From Bacteroidetes bacterium UBA4416 (GTDB lineage: Bacteria; Bacteroidota; Bacteroidia; B-17B0; Aurantibacillaceae), in contig DGQK01000022.1 in assembly GCA_002390745.1 (NCBI GenBank), positions 104,966 through 168,965 of the forward strand: a DNA stretch of 64,000 bases, in the 5' to 3' direction. The notes under the pieces were generated by a model, which was given only the letters and a program-made list of their open reading frames with translations, was not told the DNA's origin and did no database searches. The translations under genes were made by a program, and so were the position numbers. Below, piece after piece: positions 34,099-42,283 of the stretch. Numbering within the stretch: the stretch's first letter is position 1; each line of letters starts with the position of its first letter.

Positions 34099-34737
34099 TT
34101 AAACAACAATATTTAATTCGGATGGTGGTGGGGGCAGCTCGTTGAGCGTGGTGACTTCTTTCCCGGCGTCTTCTACTTTTGTAGAGCTCACGCCGATAGA
34201 AGCTGTTACCCAGGCAAAAAATTTGGCAATACTTCCGCCATCAGCCGTATCGAGGCTTACCACATTTTCCGTGATTTGCTTCAGGATATTGGTATCTACC
34301 GATGCACCCGCTGCGCAGGCTACGGTGAAGGCTACCTTACGGCGTTTGAACTCCGCCAGCCCGTTTTGCCAGCTGTCGGTAGGAATGCCGTCTGTCATAA
34401 TAAACACAAGCGGTTTCCAGTCGCCTTTCTTTTCACTGGTCGTTTGCTGCACTTCGCGGTCGATGCATTGTGCGGTGAGGCGCAGGGCCTCTCCCAAAGC
34501 GGTGGTCCCGCCGGCTTTGATGTCCTGCATCTGGAAAGATGCCAGGTCGGTCAGTGGGATCAGCTGGGTAGCTGTGCTGTTGAAGGTGATCACACTCAGG
34601 AAAGCCGTTTCGATGGCCTGTGGATTCTGTCTCAGGGAGCTGATCATCATCTGCACGCCGTTCTTCACGGCTTCTATAGGTTCACCGTTCATCGAGCCCG
34701 ACGTGTCCAGTAATAAGTAAACGGGTAATCTTCTCAT
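34099..34737 (-). CDS. terY: TerY von Willebrand A protein (second copy)
   Basis: A 212-residue vWA protein with a complete MIDAS (LLDTSGSMNGEP, the threonine in GGTTALGEAL, MTDGIPTD). It looks like the paralog of the next gene downstream. Its C-terminus (LPPPPSELNIVV) also resembles that of its neighbour (LPTPPSEVHLVI); the proline run might serve as a target for the GYF_2 domain of the PrsW protein, which is only a guess. It lies 126 bp after the terD gene upstream, which leaves room for a separate regulatory site that I cannot identify. Confidence 0.92.
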   Translation of the reverse strand: MRRLPVYLLLDTSGSMNGEPIEAVKNGVQMMISSLRQNPQAIETAFLSVITFNSTATQLIPLTDLASFQMQDIKAGGTTALGEALRLTAQCIDREVQQTTSEKKGDWKPLVFIMTDGIPTDSWQNGLAEFKRRKVAFTVACAAGASVDTNILKQITENVVSLDTADGGSIAKFFAWVTASIGVSSTKVEDAGKEVTTLNELPPPPSELNIVV

Positions 34738-34863
34738 AAGGTCGTTTAATTTGGTTCAGAACTATTATTAGTAGAAAGGATATCACTGTCCTCTCCGGTG
34801 TCCGAATGAATGATGGTTTCGATAAGGAAGTTCATCCATGCGATACTTTTTTTTAAGTATGGG

Positions 34864-35418
34864 TTAATTGTATTTTGTTAAGTAATCCTGGAGCCCGCCT
34901 TTCATGCCGTTTCCTACCGCTTCGAATTTCCATTCGTTGTTACGCTTGTAGATCCTACCGAATTGTACGGCGGTTTCGATCGAAAAATCTTCGTCGAGCT
35001 CATACTTCACAAGCTCTGTATTCGATGAGCCATCGACAATTCGTATAAACGAATTCCGGATCTGCCCGAAATTCTGACGGCGCTCCTGCGCTTTGTGAAT
35101 GGTTACTACAAAAGAGATTTCGGTGGCATCGCCGGAAATTTTAGAAAGGTCGACCAGGATTTTTTCATCATCACCATCGCCATCTCCTGTTGTATTGTCG
35201 CCCGAGTGAATCACCGACTGGTCGGGAGATTTGAGGTTGTTGTAAAAAACAAAATGGCTGTCGCTTAACAGCTTGCCATTATCACCCAAAATAAAAACCG
35301 AAGCATCCATGTCGAAGGCTTCGCCGGTAGCGCTTGAATTACTGTCCCAGCCAAGGCCAACGGTAAACTTTGGTGCTGAGATCGGTTCTCTTTGTCCTTT
35401 TTCTAAATTAATTGCCAT
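34864..35418 (-). CDS. terD: TerD-family calcium-binding protein
   Basis: A 184-residue TerD protein, the usual length. It opens with MAINLEKGQ, then FTVGLGWDSN, with acidic calcium-binding loops in FDMDASVF and DGDGDDEKI, and ends in VQFGRIYKRNNEWKFEAVG. TerD domains bind calcium and are cytoplasmic or membrane-associated. It is nearly the same as the TerD encoded at 39351, which suggests a recent duplication. It is separated by 3 bp from the unknown gene upstream and is the first recognisable core gene of the second unit. Confidence 0.93.
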   Translation of the reverse strand: MAINLEKGQREPISAPKFTVGLGWDSNSSATGEAFDMDASVFILGDNGKLLSDSHFVFYNNLKSPDQSVIHSGDNTTGDGDGDDEKILVDLSKISGDATEISFVVTIHKAQERRQNFGQIRNSFIRIVDGSSNTELVKYELDEDFSIETAVQFGRIYKRNNEWKFEAVGNGMKGGLQDYLTKYN

Positions 35419-35421
35419 ACG

Positions 35422-36396
35422 TTATTTTATATTAATGTTTAACATTGCTTTTAAGATATTGGTTTGTTCATCCACATTCTGCAAATCCTCTAGAAACTCA
35501 ACACCCGATATTTTTTCCAGGTAGCTTTCCATCACCGCTTCCACGTCTTTGGGCATGGATGTTTTTACGGCGCTGAGCTGGTCTTTCAGTAATTCATTCT
35601 TACTCATTAAGCGACTGATCGTTTCCGTCTTATACGATACGTTCCGCGACAGATCAATTCCCGAAAGATTGGAATCATCTATTAAATAAAAGGATTTTTC
35701 GTCATTTATGAAAATAAATTTATCATTAGAATTTACAAATTCGTAAATCTCCAGCTCTTCTGCTTCATAGCGTAATCCGCAGATAAGCTTCACCCGGAAC
35801 TTCTGGATATTCAGCTTGCCCAGAAGCTTTTTCTCTATCGTTACATAAGCATTCTCATAGGTGCTTTTTTCCTCATGGTCTGTTAGCTGCTGGTATTGCT
35901 GAACCGTCAGCTGCCTGTAAAATTCGCCGCTCCGCTTATTGATGAACTGAGTGATCGCCGACCAGTCGAAGGGTTTCTGGCCATCTTCGGCAAACAGCCT
36001 GTAGAGCTCTTCTGCTTTGCGCGACATGTTGGCTGAGTGCTGCCGCACCTCATCCACGAACGGAACCGCTTCCGTTTCCGCTTTAAGCCTGGCAATGAAA
36101 TCGTCATTGATATTGATCTCGTCGCTGATAATCAGGTATTTCTGCTCTTTCGATTTTTTTAGTTTCTGAAACAGCTCCATCAGGTTGTTGGTATACTGAA
36201 TATGGAACAGGTCGAGTTTGTGAATATCCAGCTTTTGGTTATTCTCAAATAAATTGTGGATGATATTGGTGCGAATAGCGATCGCGATGAGTGTGGGGTG
36301 ATTGAAAAAATTGGAAAGCACTTTGAGTGTCGAGAGTTTTTTCTGACTGTCCCCGATGATTTGTTTAAATGTTTCTAAGTCTGCGTTATCTGCCAT
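35422..36396 (-). CDS. Unknown Ter-cluster protein
   Basis: A 324-residue cytoplasmic protein with no family I recognise. It is mainly helical: residues 1-110 are charged helices (FKQIIGDSQKKLSTLKVL, MELFQKLKKSKEQK), a beta-rich part follows (about 195-250; FRVKLICGLRYEAEELEIYE, KFIFINDEKSFYLIDD), and it ends in a helix (MLNINIK). I use the ATG at 36396. The frame is open to 36435, but a good promoter at 36433-36463 would put the transcription start after the first ATG. It is the first gene of the second unit and lies 3 bp before terD, so it belongs to the system. Confidence 0.7.
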   Translation of the reverse strand: MADNADLETFKQIIGDSQKKLSTLKVLSNFFNHPTLIAIAIRTNIIHNLFENNQKLDIHKLDLFHIQYTNNLMELFQKLKKSKEQKYLIISDEININDDFIARLKAETEAVPFVDEVRQHSANMSRKAEELYRLFAEDGQKPFDWSAITQFINKRSGEFYRQLTVQQYQQLTDHEEKSTYENAYVTIEKKLLGKLNIQKFRVKLICGLRYEAEELEIYEFVNSNDKFIFINDEKSFYLIDDSNLSGIDLSRNVSYKTETISRLMSKNELLKDQLSAVKTSMPKDVEAVMESYLEKISGVEFLEDLQNVDEQTNILKAMLNINIK

Positions 36397-36432
36397 CTCT
36401 GTTACGGCCTTTCTGCCGGAATCCATACCTAA

Positions 36433-36463
36433 CAAATCTACTAAATTTGAGGAGATTTCACAA
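36433..36463 (-). promoter_or_regulatory. Predicted promoter of the second Ter unit
   Basis: Read on the minus strand: TTG (plus bases 36461-36463), a 20-bp gap and TAGATTTG (plus bases 36433-36440). It fits the Bacteroidota consensus and supports the start at 36396. Confidence 0.5.
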
Positions 36464-36502
36464 AGACTAATGTTATTTGTTGCGTTAAGCTTTATGCGAT
36501 AT

Positions 36503-36671
36503 CATAAGAAATGTTTGGCTACGCTGTAATCATAGAACCAGTTAAGGCCTCCTGTAATAATGTGTTGCTCCTATGGAGCAAATACGATTAATACTAGCTT
36601 GCTCCGTAGGAGCAAAGCGTTATGAATACACGTATCAAAACAACATTGGCTCCGTAGGAGCCAAACATAAG
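36503..36671. repeat. MITE-like palindromic element, copy A
   Basis: The element runs from AAATGTTTGGCT (36509) to GGAGCCAAA (36665). It holds two full hairpins, TTGCTCCTATGGAGCAA and TTGCTCCGTAGGAGCAA, and a third at the right end, TTGGCTCCGTAGGAGCCAA; the left-end hairpin has decayed. A direct repeat, CATAAG, flanks it (36503-36508 and 36666-36671), as expected for a target duplication. It shares the inverted ends, hairpins and spacing with the copy at 45941. It has no coding capacity. Confidence 0.8.
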
Positions 36672-36709
36672 CTGCTGTGATAATTATGAATCCGAATCTG
36701 TCTCAAAAG

Positions 36710-36737
36710 AAAAGGACCATATGTCTATGGTCCTTTT
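36710..36737 (-). terminator. Terminator between telA and the second Ter unit
   Basis: AAAAGGACCATA, a 4-base loop and TATGGTCCTTTT: a 12-bp stem with a T-rich tail on the minus strand. It lies 120 bp after the telA stop and should end the first unit. Confidence 0.82.
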
Positions 36738-36860
36738 GATATTCAAGTCTTTCAAGGGTTGTGTTTAACGAATTTAATGTTTTCTATGATAAGTTGAAGC
36801 CCGTCAGGTTTCTGTTCTGTAGATTTTATCCGTTCTAACGATGTCGTTTGTTTTTCCAGA

Positions 36861-37952
36861 CTAGCTCACCACACCTTTTTTCAGTTCGGCTTCCAGGCTT
36901 TGCAGGCCGGCATCGAGCTCGCGGCGGGTTTGTGTACCCTGCTCATGGATTGCTTTTACTTCTGTTAAGGTATCGATCAATGATTTGGTGGTCATTTTCA
37001 ATGTTTCCAAAGATACGATCGTGTTCTCGTTTTCTTTGGCTACCTCAATACTGTTTTGGCGCAACATGTCAGCGTTCTTTTGCAGAATGGTATTGGTGGT
37101 TTCCGATACCTTGCGCTGGATCTCGATATTGGCTTTCTGGCGTTGCAGTGCCACCGCCAGCGTTAGCTGGTTCTTCCATACAGGCATGGTTGTGGTTAAG
37201 ATCGACTGTGCTTTTTCAGCAATAGACGTGTTGTTGTTTTGCACTACGCGGATCTGCGCCAGCGACTGTATCATGATAAAGCGTACCACCTTCATGTCGG
37301 CCAGGCGCTTGTCGAGTCGGTTCACGAAGTTACGTTTGTCGGCAATCTCGTAATCCTGGTGCTGCGCGGCGTTCGCTTCCATCGCAGCGAGTTCATCGCT
37401 TGCTTGTTTGAACTTCAATTGCCCGGCAATGATGTACTTTTCAATTTCCTTGATCAGGTTCACGTTTCCGTCAAACATCGTTTGCAGGGATGAGTTGTCC
37501 TTCACCGAATTGATCATGCCCGCTTTCACCTTGTTGCTGATCTTGTCCACATTGGCAGTGATCTTATCATATTGCTGGAACAGCTTTTTGATGTCGACCA
37601 CCAGCTTGTTCAGCAAAGGCACTTTGGACAAAAAGCGTTTGAAAGGGCTTTGGTTCAACTGGTCCACGTCGATGTAGTTCAGCTCCGTCAACAGCTCGTT
37701 GATGTAATTGCCTACATCGCCGGAGTTGTAAGTACGGACGTTGGACAGGAAGGTGTCACTTTGCTTGGCAATCGAATTCTGGATCTCCGCGCCGTAATTC
37801 ATGATGGAGTTCACGTCCTTTTCATTGAGCTGGTTTGAGAGGTTGGTGTATTGCGCCAGATCGTTCTGAGGGATTTTCTCGAGGCTTACATTCCCGTCTT
37901 TATCGATCGGGTTATTACTGCCGCTGACGGTGAGGTCTGTGTTGTTTTCCAT
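36861..37952 (-). CDS. telA: Toxic-anion-resistance protein TelA
   Basis: A 363-residue cytoplasmic, almost fully helical protein of the TelA/KlaA family (PF05816). Typical segments are present: SFKRFLSKVPLLNKLV-like helix (PFKRFLSKVPLLNKLVVDI, about 85-103), VWKNQLTLAVALQRQKANIE-like region (near 275) and a coiled C-terminus. It is linked with resistance to tellurite and to membrane stress; how it works is not settled. It lies 7 bp after the TerZ-like gene and is the last gene of the first Ter unit, as a terminator follows. Confidence 0.9.
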   Translation of the reverse strand: MENNTDLTVSGSNNPIDKDGNVSLEKIPQNDLAQYTNLSNQLNEKDVNSIMNYGAEIQNSIAKQSDTFLSNVRTYNSGDVGNYINELLTELNYIDVDQLNQSPFKRFLSKVPLLNKLVVDIKKLFQQYDKITANVDKISNKVKAGMINSVKDNSSLQTMFDGNVNLIKEIEKYIIAGQLKFKQASDELAAMEANAAQHQDYEIADKRNFVNRLDKRLADMKVVRFIMIQSLAQIRVVQNNNTSIAEKAQSILTTTMPVWKNQLTLAVALQRQKANIEIQRKVSETTNTILQKNADMLRQNSIEVAKENENTIVSLETLKMTTKSLIDTLTEVKAIHEQGTQTRRELDAGLQSLEAELKKGVVS

Positions 37953-37959
37953 GATGTGG

Positions 37960-38568
37960 TTATAAGTAGTTTTGTTGAATGGTTACGATGGTTTCTTCCA
38001 GGCGGCGGTCTTTGGTGGGAACGCCCACGGCATTGAACTTCCAGTCGTTGTTCTTTTTGTAAAAAACACCCAGCACCATCGATACGCTGCCGGCAAAGGA
38101 AGGATCGTTGGCGGCATCGTATTTGGCAAACACTTCGTTTACCTGGGCTGGCGTGCCTTCGTAAATGCGGATGCTCGCAAACGGAATGTCTTTGAAGTCC
38201 TGTCCTCGGAAACTATTAATAAAGAAGGCTACGTAATTGGCATTTGGATTGAGCTTCGAAAAATCCAGTTTGATCACTTCATTGTCGAGTCCATCATCTC
38301 CGTTCAAATCTCCGGTAAGGTCGTCGCCACTATGTTGGATCGCCTGATCGTCGGAGCGTTTTTTGCGAAAGTGTACCGCATCTATATTTTTTTTATTGGC
38401 GTCGTACACGGCGCAGCTGGCGTCCAGATCAACGGCTTCCTTTTTGGTTCCGAAAATTCCTTTGCGTTCAATCGCGCCCCAGTTCACACCCACGCAGATG
38501 TTATTGAGCTTAGCGCCGTTGCTTTTTTCGAGGTTGATGCGTTGTCCTTTTTCTAAATTGATAGCCAT
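37960..38568 (-). CDS. TerZ-like TerD-family protein
   Basis: A 202-residue TerD-family protein of the TerZ type. It starts MAINLEKGQRINLEKSNGAK, then has ICVGVNWGAIERKG, where canonical TerD reads VGLGW. The acidic loops are VDLDASCAVYD and a longer calcium loop, GDLNGDDGLDNEVIKLDFS. The end is VFYKKNNDWKFNAVGVP. It is paired in type with the protein at 41575. Gaps of 16 bp upstream and 7 bp downstream place it firmly in the first unit. Confidence 0.9.
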   Translation of the reverse strand: MAINLEKGQRINLEKSNGAKLNNICVGVNWGAIERKGIFGTKKEAVDLDASCAVYDANKKNIDAVHFRKKRSDDQAIQHSGDDLTGDLNGDDGLDNEVIKLDFSKLNPNANYVAFFINSFRGQDFKDIPFASIRIYEGTPAQVNEVFAKYDAANDPSFAGSVSMVLGVFYKKNNDWKFNAVGVPTKDRRLEETIVTIQQNYL

Positions 38569-38584
38569 ACCGTTTATTGTGTTG

Positions 38585-39016
38585 TTAGTTAGACTGGCTG
38601 TTGATCAGCCCTTTGAAAAACTGGATCCCACCGAAAACCATCGCTCCCCAAAAAATCGCGCCGACGTCGGCCATCGTGGCGATAAGGCCTCCGGCGAACC
38701 AAAGTCCGCCATACAGCATATCTTTTCCAGCCTGTTTCTTTTTCTCTGCTTCAAACACCGAATCCATATCCGGTTGCCCACCTGTCTGAGAATTGCCGGC
38801 GTTGATGTTGTAGTGTCCGGCGAAGTTTACTTCCGAATAGATTGGTTTTTGGGAAGGCGTGGCAAAGTCGGACAGCTTCAGGCCGCGCTTTTCAAGTTCC
38901 TGTTCAGCTGCTTCAAGGGCTTCCGGCTGGTAATGGTCTCTTTTGAGTGTCAGAATTTTCACAAGCGACTCATTGCTGTGGCTCGCCATGGTTTCTGGAT
39001 AATCTGCTGTTGTCAA
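38585..39016 (-). CDS. Small membrane-anchored Ter-cluster protein, unknown
   Basis: A 143-residue protein. The N-terminal part has a short helical motif (ESLVKILTLKRDHYQPEALE, then AAEQELEKRGL) often seen in small Bacteroidota membrane proteins. A linker rich in N, G and Q precedes a basic stretch (EAEKKKQAGKDM) and one or two hydrophobic helices (MLYGGLWFAGGLIATMADVGAIFWGAMVFGG, given in parts: LYGGLWFAGGLIATMADVG and AIFWGAMVFGGIQFF). An alternative start is the ATG at 38989. Function is unknown; it may anchor the soluble Ter proteins to the membrane. Confidence 0.65.
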   Translation of the reverse strand: MTTADYPETMASHSNESLVKILTLKRDHYQPEALEAAEQELEKRGLKLSDFATPSQKPIYSEVNFAGHYNINAGNSQTGGQPDMDSVFEAEKKKQAGKDMLYGGLWFAGGLIATMADVGAIFWGAMVFGGIQFFKGLINSQSN

Positions 39017-39027
39017 ATTAGGTTTAA

Positions 39028-39342
39028 TTAGTTTTTCTTTTTCTTTAAGTAAGCAATATAAGAAGGATAGATACCTACACAGTATGTATCAAAGGTCATG
39101 ACTTCCCAGCCTTTATCCTGATATTCCTTTACTTTTTTCAATAAAGGATTTGTCGTAAGATTTTTTTTATCCTCTTCCTTTGGTAAATCAGCTCTTTCGG
39201 TCAAGAGCGTTTCACCATCGATAGAAACACAGACATCATTATAGAGTGATTCATAATTAATCGTCATAAACTCATATTTATCCTGTGCACACGCAATGCT
39301 TGCTGTTACTACAAATGCAACAACGAAGAGAAATTTTTTCAT
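39028..39342 (-). CDS. Small secreted Ter-cluster protein, unknown
   Basis: A 104-residue protein with a clear signal peptide (MKKFLFVVAFVVTASIACAQ), so it acts outside the cytoplasm. The mature part is short and highly charged (LTERADLPKEEDKK, YQDKGWEVMTFDTY) and ends in a lysine run. No family is recognised. It lies 8 bp after terD and 11 bp before the next gene, so it is co-transcribed with the first Ter unit. A secreted product is unusual among Ter proteins, which are mostly cytoplasmic. Confidence 0.65.
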   Translation of the reverse strand: MKKFLFVVAFVVTASIACAQDKYEFMTINYESLYNDVCVSIDGETLLTERADLPKEEDKKNLTTNPLLKKVKEYQDKGWEVMTFDTYCVGIYPSYIAYLKKKKN

Positions 39343-39350
39343 ACCTTGGT

Positions 39351-39902
39351 CTAGTTATATTTTTTTAGATAATCTTCCAGTCCGCCTTTCATGCCGGCAC
39401 CTACCGCTTCAAATTTCCACTGGCTGTCTTTTTTGTAGATGCGGCCAAACTCGATCGCTGTTTCCACAGAGAAATCCTCGTCCAGCTCGTATTTCACCAA
39501 AACATTGTTGTTCTCGTCTACCACGCGGATAAAGGAATTGCGCACCTGTCCGAAATTTTGTTTTCTGTCGGCAGCATCGTGGATCGTTACCACCACGCAG
39601 ATCTCCTGCACAGCGGAGTTGATCTTCGACAGATCTACCAGGATCGATTCGTCGTCACCATCACCATCGCCGGTTAAGTTATCGCCTGTATGGGTGACAG
39701 CGCCGTCCGGCGATTTGGCATTGTTATAAAATACAAAATACTCGTCGGCTACCAGCTTGGAGTTGGCACCCAGCATAAATACGGAAGCGTCCAGGTCGAA
39801 GGCTGCACCGGTAGAGCTGGCGTTGGTATCCCAGCCTAAGCCGATGGTGAATTTCTGAGCGTTTAAGTTCTCTCGTTGTCCTTTTTGTAAGTTAATTGCC
39901 AT
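39351..39902 (-). CDS. terD: TerD-family calcium-binding protein
   Basis: A 183-residue TerD protein. It starts MAINLQKGQ and has FTIGLGWDTN, the acidic loops FDLDASVFML and DGDGDDESI, and IEFGRIYKKDSQWKFEAVG at the end. It is very similar to the protein encoded at 34864 in the other unit, including the order NFGQVRNSFIRVVDE. Its start overlaps the end of the phosphoribosyltransferase-like gene by 11 bp, so the two are translationally coupled. Confidence 0.93.
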   Translation of the reverse strand: MAINLQKGQRENLNAQKFTIGLGWDTNASSTGAAFDLDASVFMLGANSKLVADEYFVFYNNAKSPDGAVTHTGDNLTGDGDGDDESILVDLSKINSAVQEICVVVTIHDAADRKQNFGQVRNSFIRVVDENNNVLVKYELDEDFSVETAIEFGRIYKKDSQWKFEAVGAGMKGGLEDYLKKYN

Positions 39903-40710
39903 AATTGATGTGTTTAATAATTTGACTTAAGTTGCTTTTATATTCGTCCATTAAATGGTAGTTGTTACCAATAGCGTAGTCCGTAATCTTTTCCAGGGTG
40001 TGCTTTGGTAGGTCTAAAATAATGGAATTTATTGGATTTTTTTCATTTAAAATGAATTTTATCGTCCGTGTATTGATCTGCAGATCGCTGCGGCTCAGTA
40101 GGTTGCTGATCTCCGGGATTCCTTTCACGTAGTAGTAATTCAGGTAGTTTTCAAAAGTGGGTGAAATCTGCCGGTTGATGAGCTCCGCGAAATACACAAA
40201 CATAAAATTTCCTTCAATGTTGTTTTGTTGCAGGATCTTGCGGATCACCAGCTCATGGCTTCCTGTGATCTTGATGTCATCCAGGAAAATGCATAAGCGG
40301 TTGGTCAGGAAGCGCGTGTCTACATGATAGGTATCGGTAGAGATCAGGTTAAGGCGCTCCTCGAAATTCAGGTTCCCGTAATCTTCGCTGTAAGTTTTAT
40401 AGCGGTGGATCTTCGACTCGAGCAAGGCTTTCTTATCCCGGAGATGCAGGAATTTATTGACCTCCGTTTTAAAGCGCTGCGACAAATAATAGGAAGCCGT
40501 TGGAATGTAATTGAACGGGCTTGGCAGAAACACAATGTCATGATGCTCTAGCAGCAAGTGGCCATATTGCTTTAAAAAACCTTCTGCCAGCGCTTTTCCG
40601 AAACGTCCGGTGGCGTCGGGATCGCCGAATTTGAATTTGCTGTAGTCGGCCGGATCGAAGCTGAGTTGGGTATCATCTTCGATGTGATGCAGGGCATAAT
40701 GATGATACAT
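39892..40710 (-). CDS. Phosphoribosyltransferase-like protein of the Ter cluster
   Basis: A 272-residue cytoplasmic protein. The key motif is LCIFLDDIKITGSHE (D144, D145, T149-S151), which fits the PRPP loop of type I phosphoribosyltransferases, preceded by a hydrophobic strand. HDIVFLPSPFNYIPTASYYL upstream fits the first strand and loop. Ter loci are known to carry such enzymes, proposed to help make a nucleoside-like metabolite. No other part of the fold is easy to see. Its ATG follows the HAD gene stop directly and it overlaps terD by 11 bp, so the three are tightly linked. Confidence 0.7.
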   Translation of the reverse strand: MYHHYALHHIEDDTQLSFDPADYSKFKFGDPDATGRFGKALAEGFLKQYGHLLLEHHDIVFLPSPFNYIPTASYYLSQRFKTEVNKFLHLRDKKALLESKIHRYKTYSEDYGNLNFEERLNLISTDTYHVDTRFLTNRLCIFLDDIKITGSHELVIRKILQQNNIEGNFMFVYFAELINRQISPTFENYLNYYYVKGIPEISNLLSRSDLQINTRTIKFILNEKNPINSIILDLPKHTLEKITDYAIGNNYHLMDEYKSNLSQIIKHINYGN

Positions 40711-41406
40711 TTAGTAGTGGATGGTTAAGTTCAGTAATGAGACCTGGTTTGAATTGATCAGTGCGCTTTGCATACCTTGAAGCTGCGCGCCTTTGAAATC
40801 GGCATGTTCGTTGTCGCCGATGTGTAAAATAGCGTTTGCCTCGATGGTATTAAACTGTTTAATGTTGTCGAACACATGCCGGTAGGCTTCCTTCGAAGGC
40901 TTGGAGAACATGATCTCGTCCGAATAGATCTGGAATTTCAGCAAGGGCGCGATTTCCAGTTTGTCGAGTAATTTCTTTAAGGTAGACCCTTTGATGAATC
41001 CCGTATTGCTCAGCAGGCTCAGGGTGATGCCCTGCCTGGTTAAAGCAGTCAGGTAATCGATCAGCTTTTCCTCGTATAATACCGGGTGGTGCCGGAAGAA
41101 CAACTCTTCCATGGCTCTGTAATACTCTTCCAGCATGGAAGATGTAATGGCTTTCACATTCACATCCAGGTCGGCGAGGATGATGAGCACCATTTCGTCG
41201 GCATCAATGTTTTTGCCGCTGGCCTCGTTGATGGCATTAAAGCGAAGATCCCACATCCTGATCCGGGCCGTAACAGCCTCTACAGGGTGTGGGATCTGAA
41301 AGTAAGATTTCAATAATTCGTCGCGTTTTTGCTTAAAAACAGGATTCGATTTGATGAGGGTTAACCATAAATCAAAGGAAACGTGACGAACATTGGAAAA
41401 GATCAT
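40711..41406 (-). CDS. HAD-superfamily hydrolase of the Ter cluster
   Basis: A 231-residue HAD protein. Motif I is VSFDLWLTL (D12); the usual second aspartate is a tryptophan (W14), so a phosphatase with the standard acid/base is less likely. Motif II is SLLSNTGF, the lysine is in MFSKPSKEAY and the last motif is HIGDNEHADFKGA. A helical cap of about 80 residues follows motif I. Its stop is directly next to the ATG of the phosphoribosyltransferase-like gene (no bases between), a layout that suggests linked expression and a shared pathway. It is 168 bp after the TerZ-like gene. Confidence 0.88.
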   Translation of the reverse strand: MIFSNVRHVSFDLWLTLIKSNPVFKQKRDELLKSYFQIPHPVEAVTARIRMWDLRFNAINEASGKNIDADEMVLIILADLDVNVKAITSSMLEEYYRAMEELFFRHHPVLYEEKLIDYLTALTRQGITLSLLSNTGFIKGSTLKKLLDKLEIAPLLKFQIYSDEIMFSKPSKEAYRHVFDNIKQFNTIEANAILHIGDNEHADFKGAQLQGMQSALINSNQVSLLNLTIHY

Positions 41407-41574
41407 TACAGAGTAAATTTAAATTTATCTAATAATTTGTTTATGCTTTTTGTTTGGCTTCAATTTCGTTAAATTTTTTCGACGTAATGAAGAACATTAT
41501 GCCTGCAAAATTTGCCTCATTTCGCTCAAAAATAAGCGATAAACAATTTTACAATATAAAATTAAACCTTACTC

Positions 41575-42237
41575 TTACAGGTATGATTTTACGATACGGT
41601 GAATAGTTTGTCCTAAGAACACATCTTCCGTCGGATCGCCGATGGCGTTGAATTTCCACTCATTGTCTTTTTTGTAGAGCTTGCCCATGATCAGGGCTTT
41701 CTTCCCGGCATATTGCGCTTCGGCAGCCACGTTGTAGTCGGCAAACACCTCTTTTACTTTGGTAGGAGTGCCTTCGTACATGCGGATCTTCGCGTAAGGG
41801 ATCATCGAAAAATCTTCCTGGCCAACGTTGTTCAGGAAAAAGAAGATCTGGGAAATATTAGGCTCAACAGCCGTTAAGTTCACGGTGATCACCTCATTAT
41901 CCAGTCCGTCATCTCCGCCGCTGTCGCCTGCGCGGTCGTCGCCGGAGTGCCTTAGGGCGTTGTTGCGTGATAATAATTTTCCGGGAGGCAATCCGAATTT
42001 CGCTAAGAAATCGGGCTTGTAGTCCGGAGAGTATAAATGGTCGGATACCTGTCCGGCCGAATCGATCATGACGCAGCTTAGGTCAAGATCCACTTGTGTT
42101 ACGGATTTGCCGAAGCCCAGGAATCCGCCTTTTTTCTCGATAGCGCCCCAGTTTACGCCCACACAGAATTCAGTTAATGTGGCGCCGCCTGATTTTCTTA
42201 AATCAATTCTTTGCCCTTTCTGTAAGTTAATTGCCAT
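41575..42237 (-). CDS. TerZ-like TerD-family protein
   Basis: A 220-residue protein of the TerZ type. It starts MAINLQKGQRIDLRKSGGAT and has FCVGVNWGAIEKKG, then a short insertion (GFLGFGKSVTQ) before VDLDLSCVMID. The calcium loop is long (GDSGGDDGLDNEVITVNL). The end is LYKKDNEWKFNAIGDP. The insert DHLYSPDYKPDFLAKFGLPP in the middle is longer than in the protein at 37960. It is the second gene of the first unit, 46 bp after terD. Confidence 0.9.
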   Translation of the reverse strand: MAINLQKGQRIDLRKSGGATLTEFCVGVNWGAIEKKGGFLGFGKSVTQVDLDLSCVMIDSAGQVSDHLYSPDYKPDFLAKFGLPPGKLLSRNNALRHSGDDRAGDSGGDDGLDNEVITVNLTAVEPNISQIFFFLNNVGQEDFSMIPYAKIRMYEGTPTKVKEVFADYNVAAEAQYAGKKALIMGKLYKKDNEWKFNAIGDPTEDVFLGQTIHRIVKSYL

Positions 42238-42283
42238 AATGTTAGTTGTTTAGGTTTAATTGTTAGGTGTTGATTGGTGAAAA

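Noticed and set aside
36397..36435. Longer start of the unknown Ter protein at 36435
   Set aside because: The promoter overlaps it, and the extra residues (MLGMDSGRKAVTE) add no domain.
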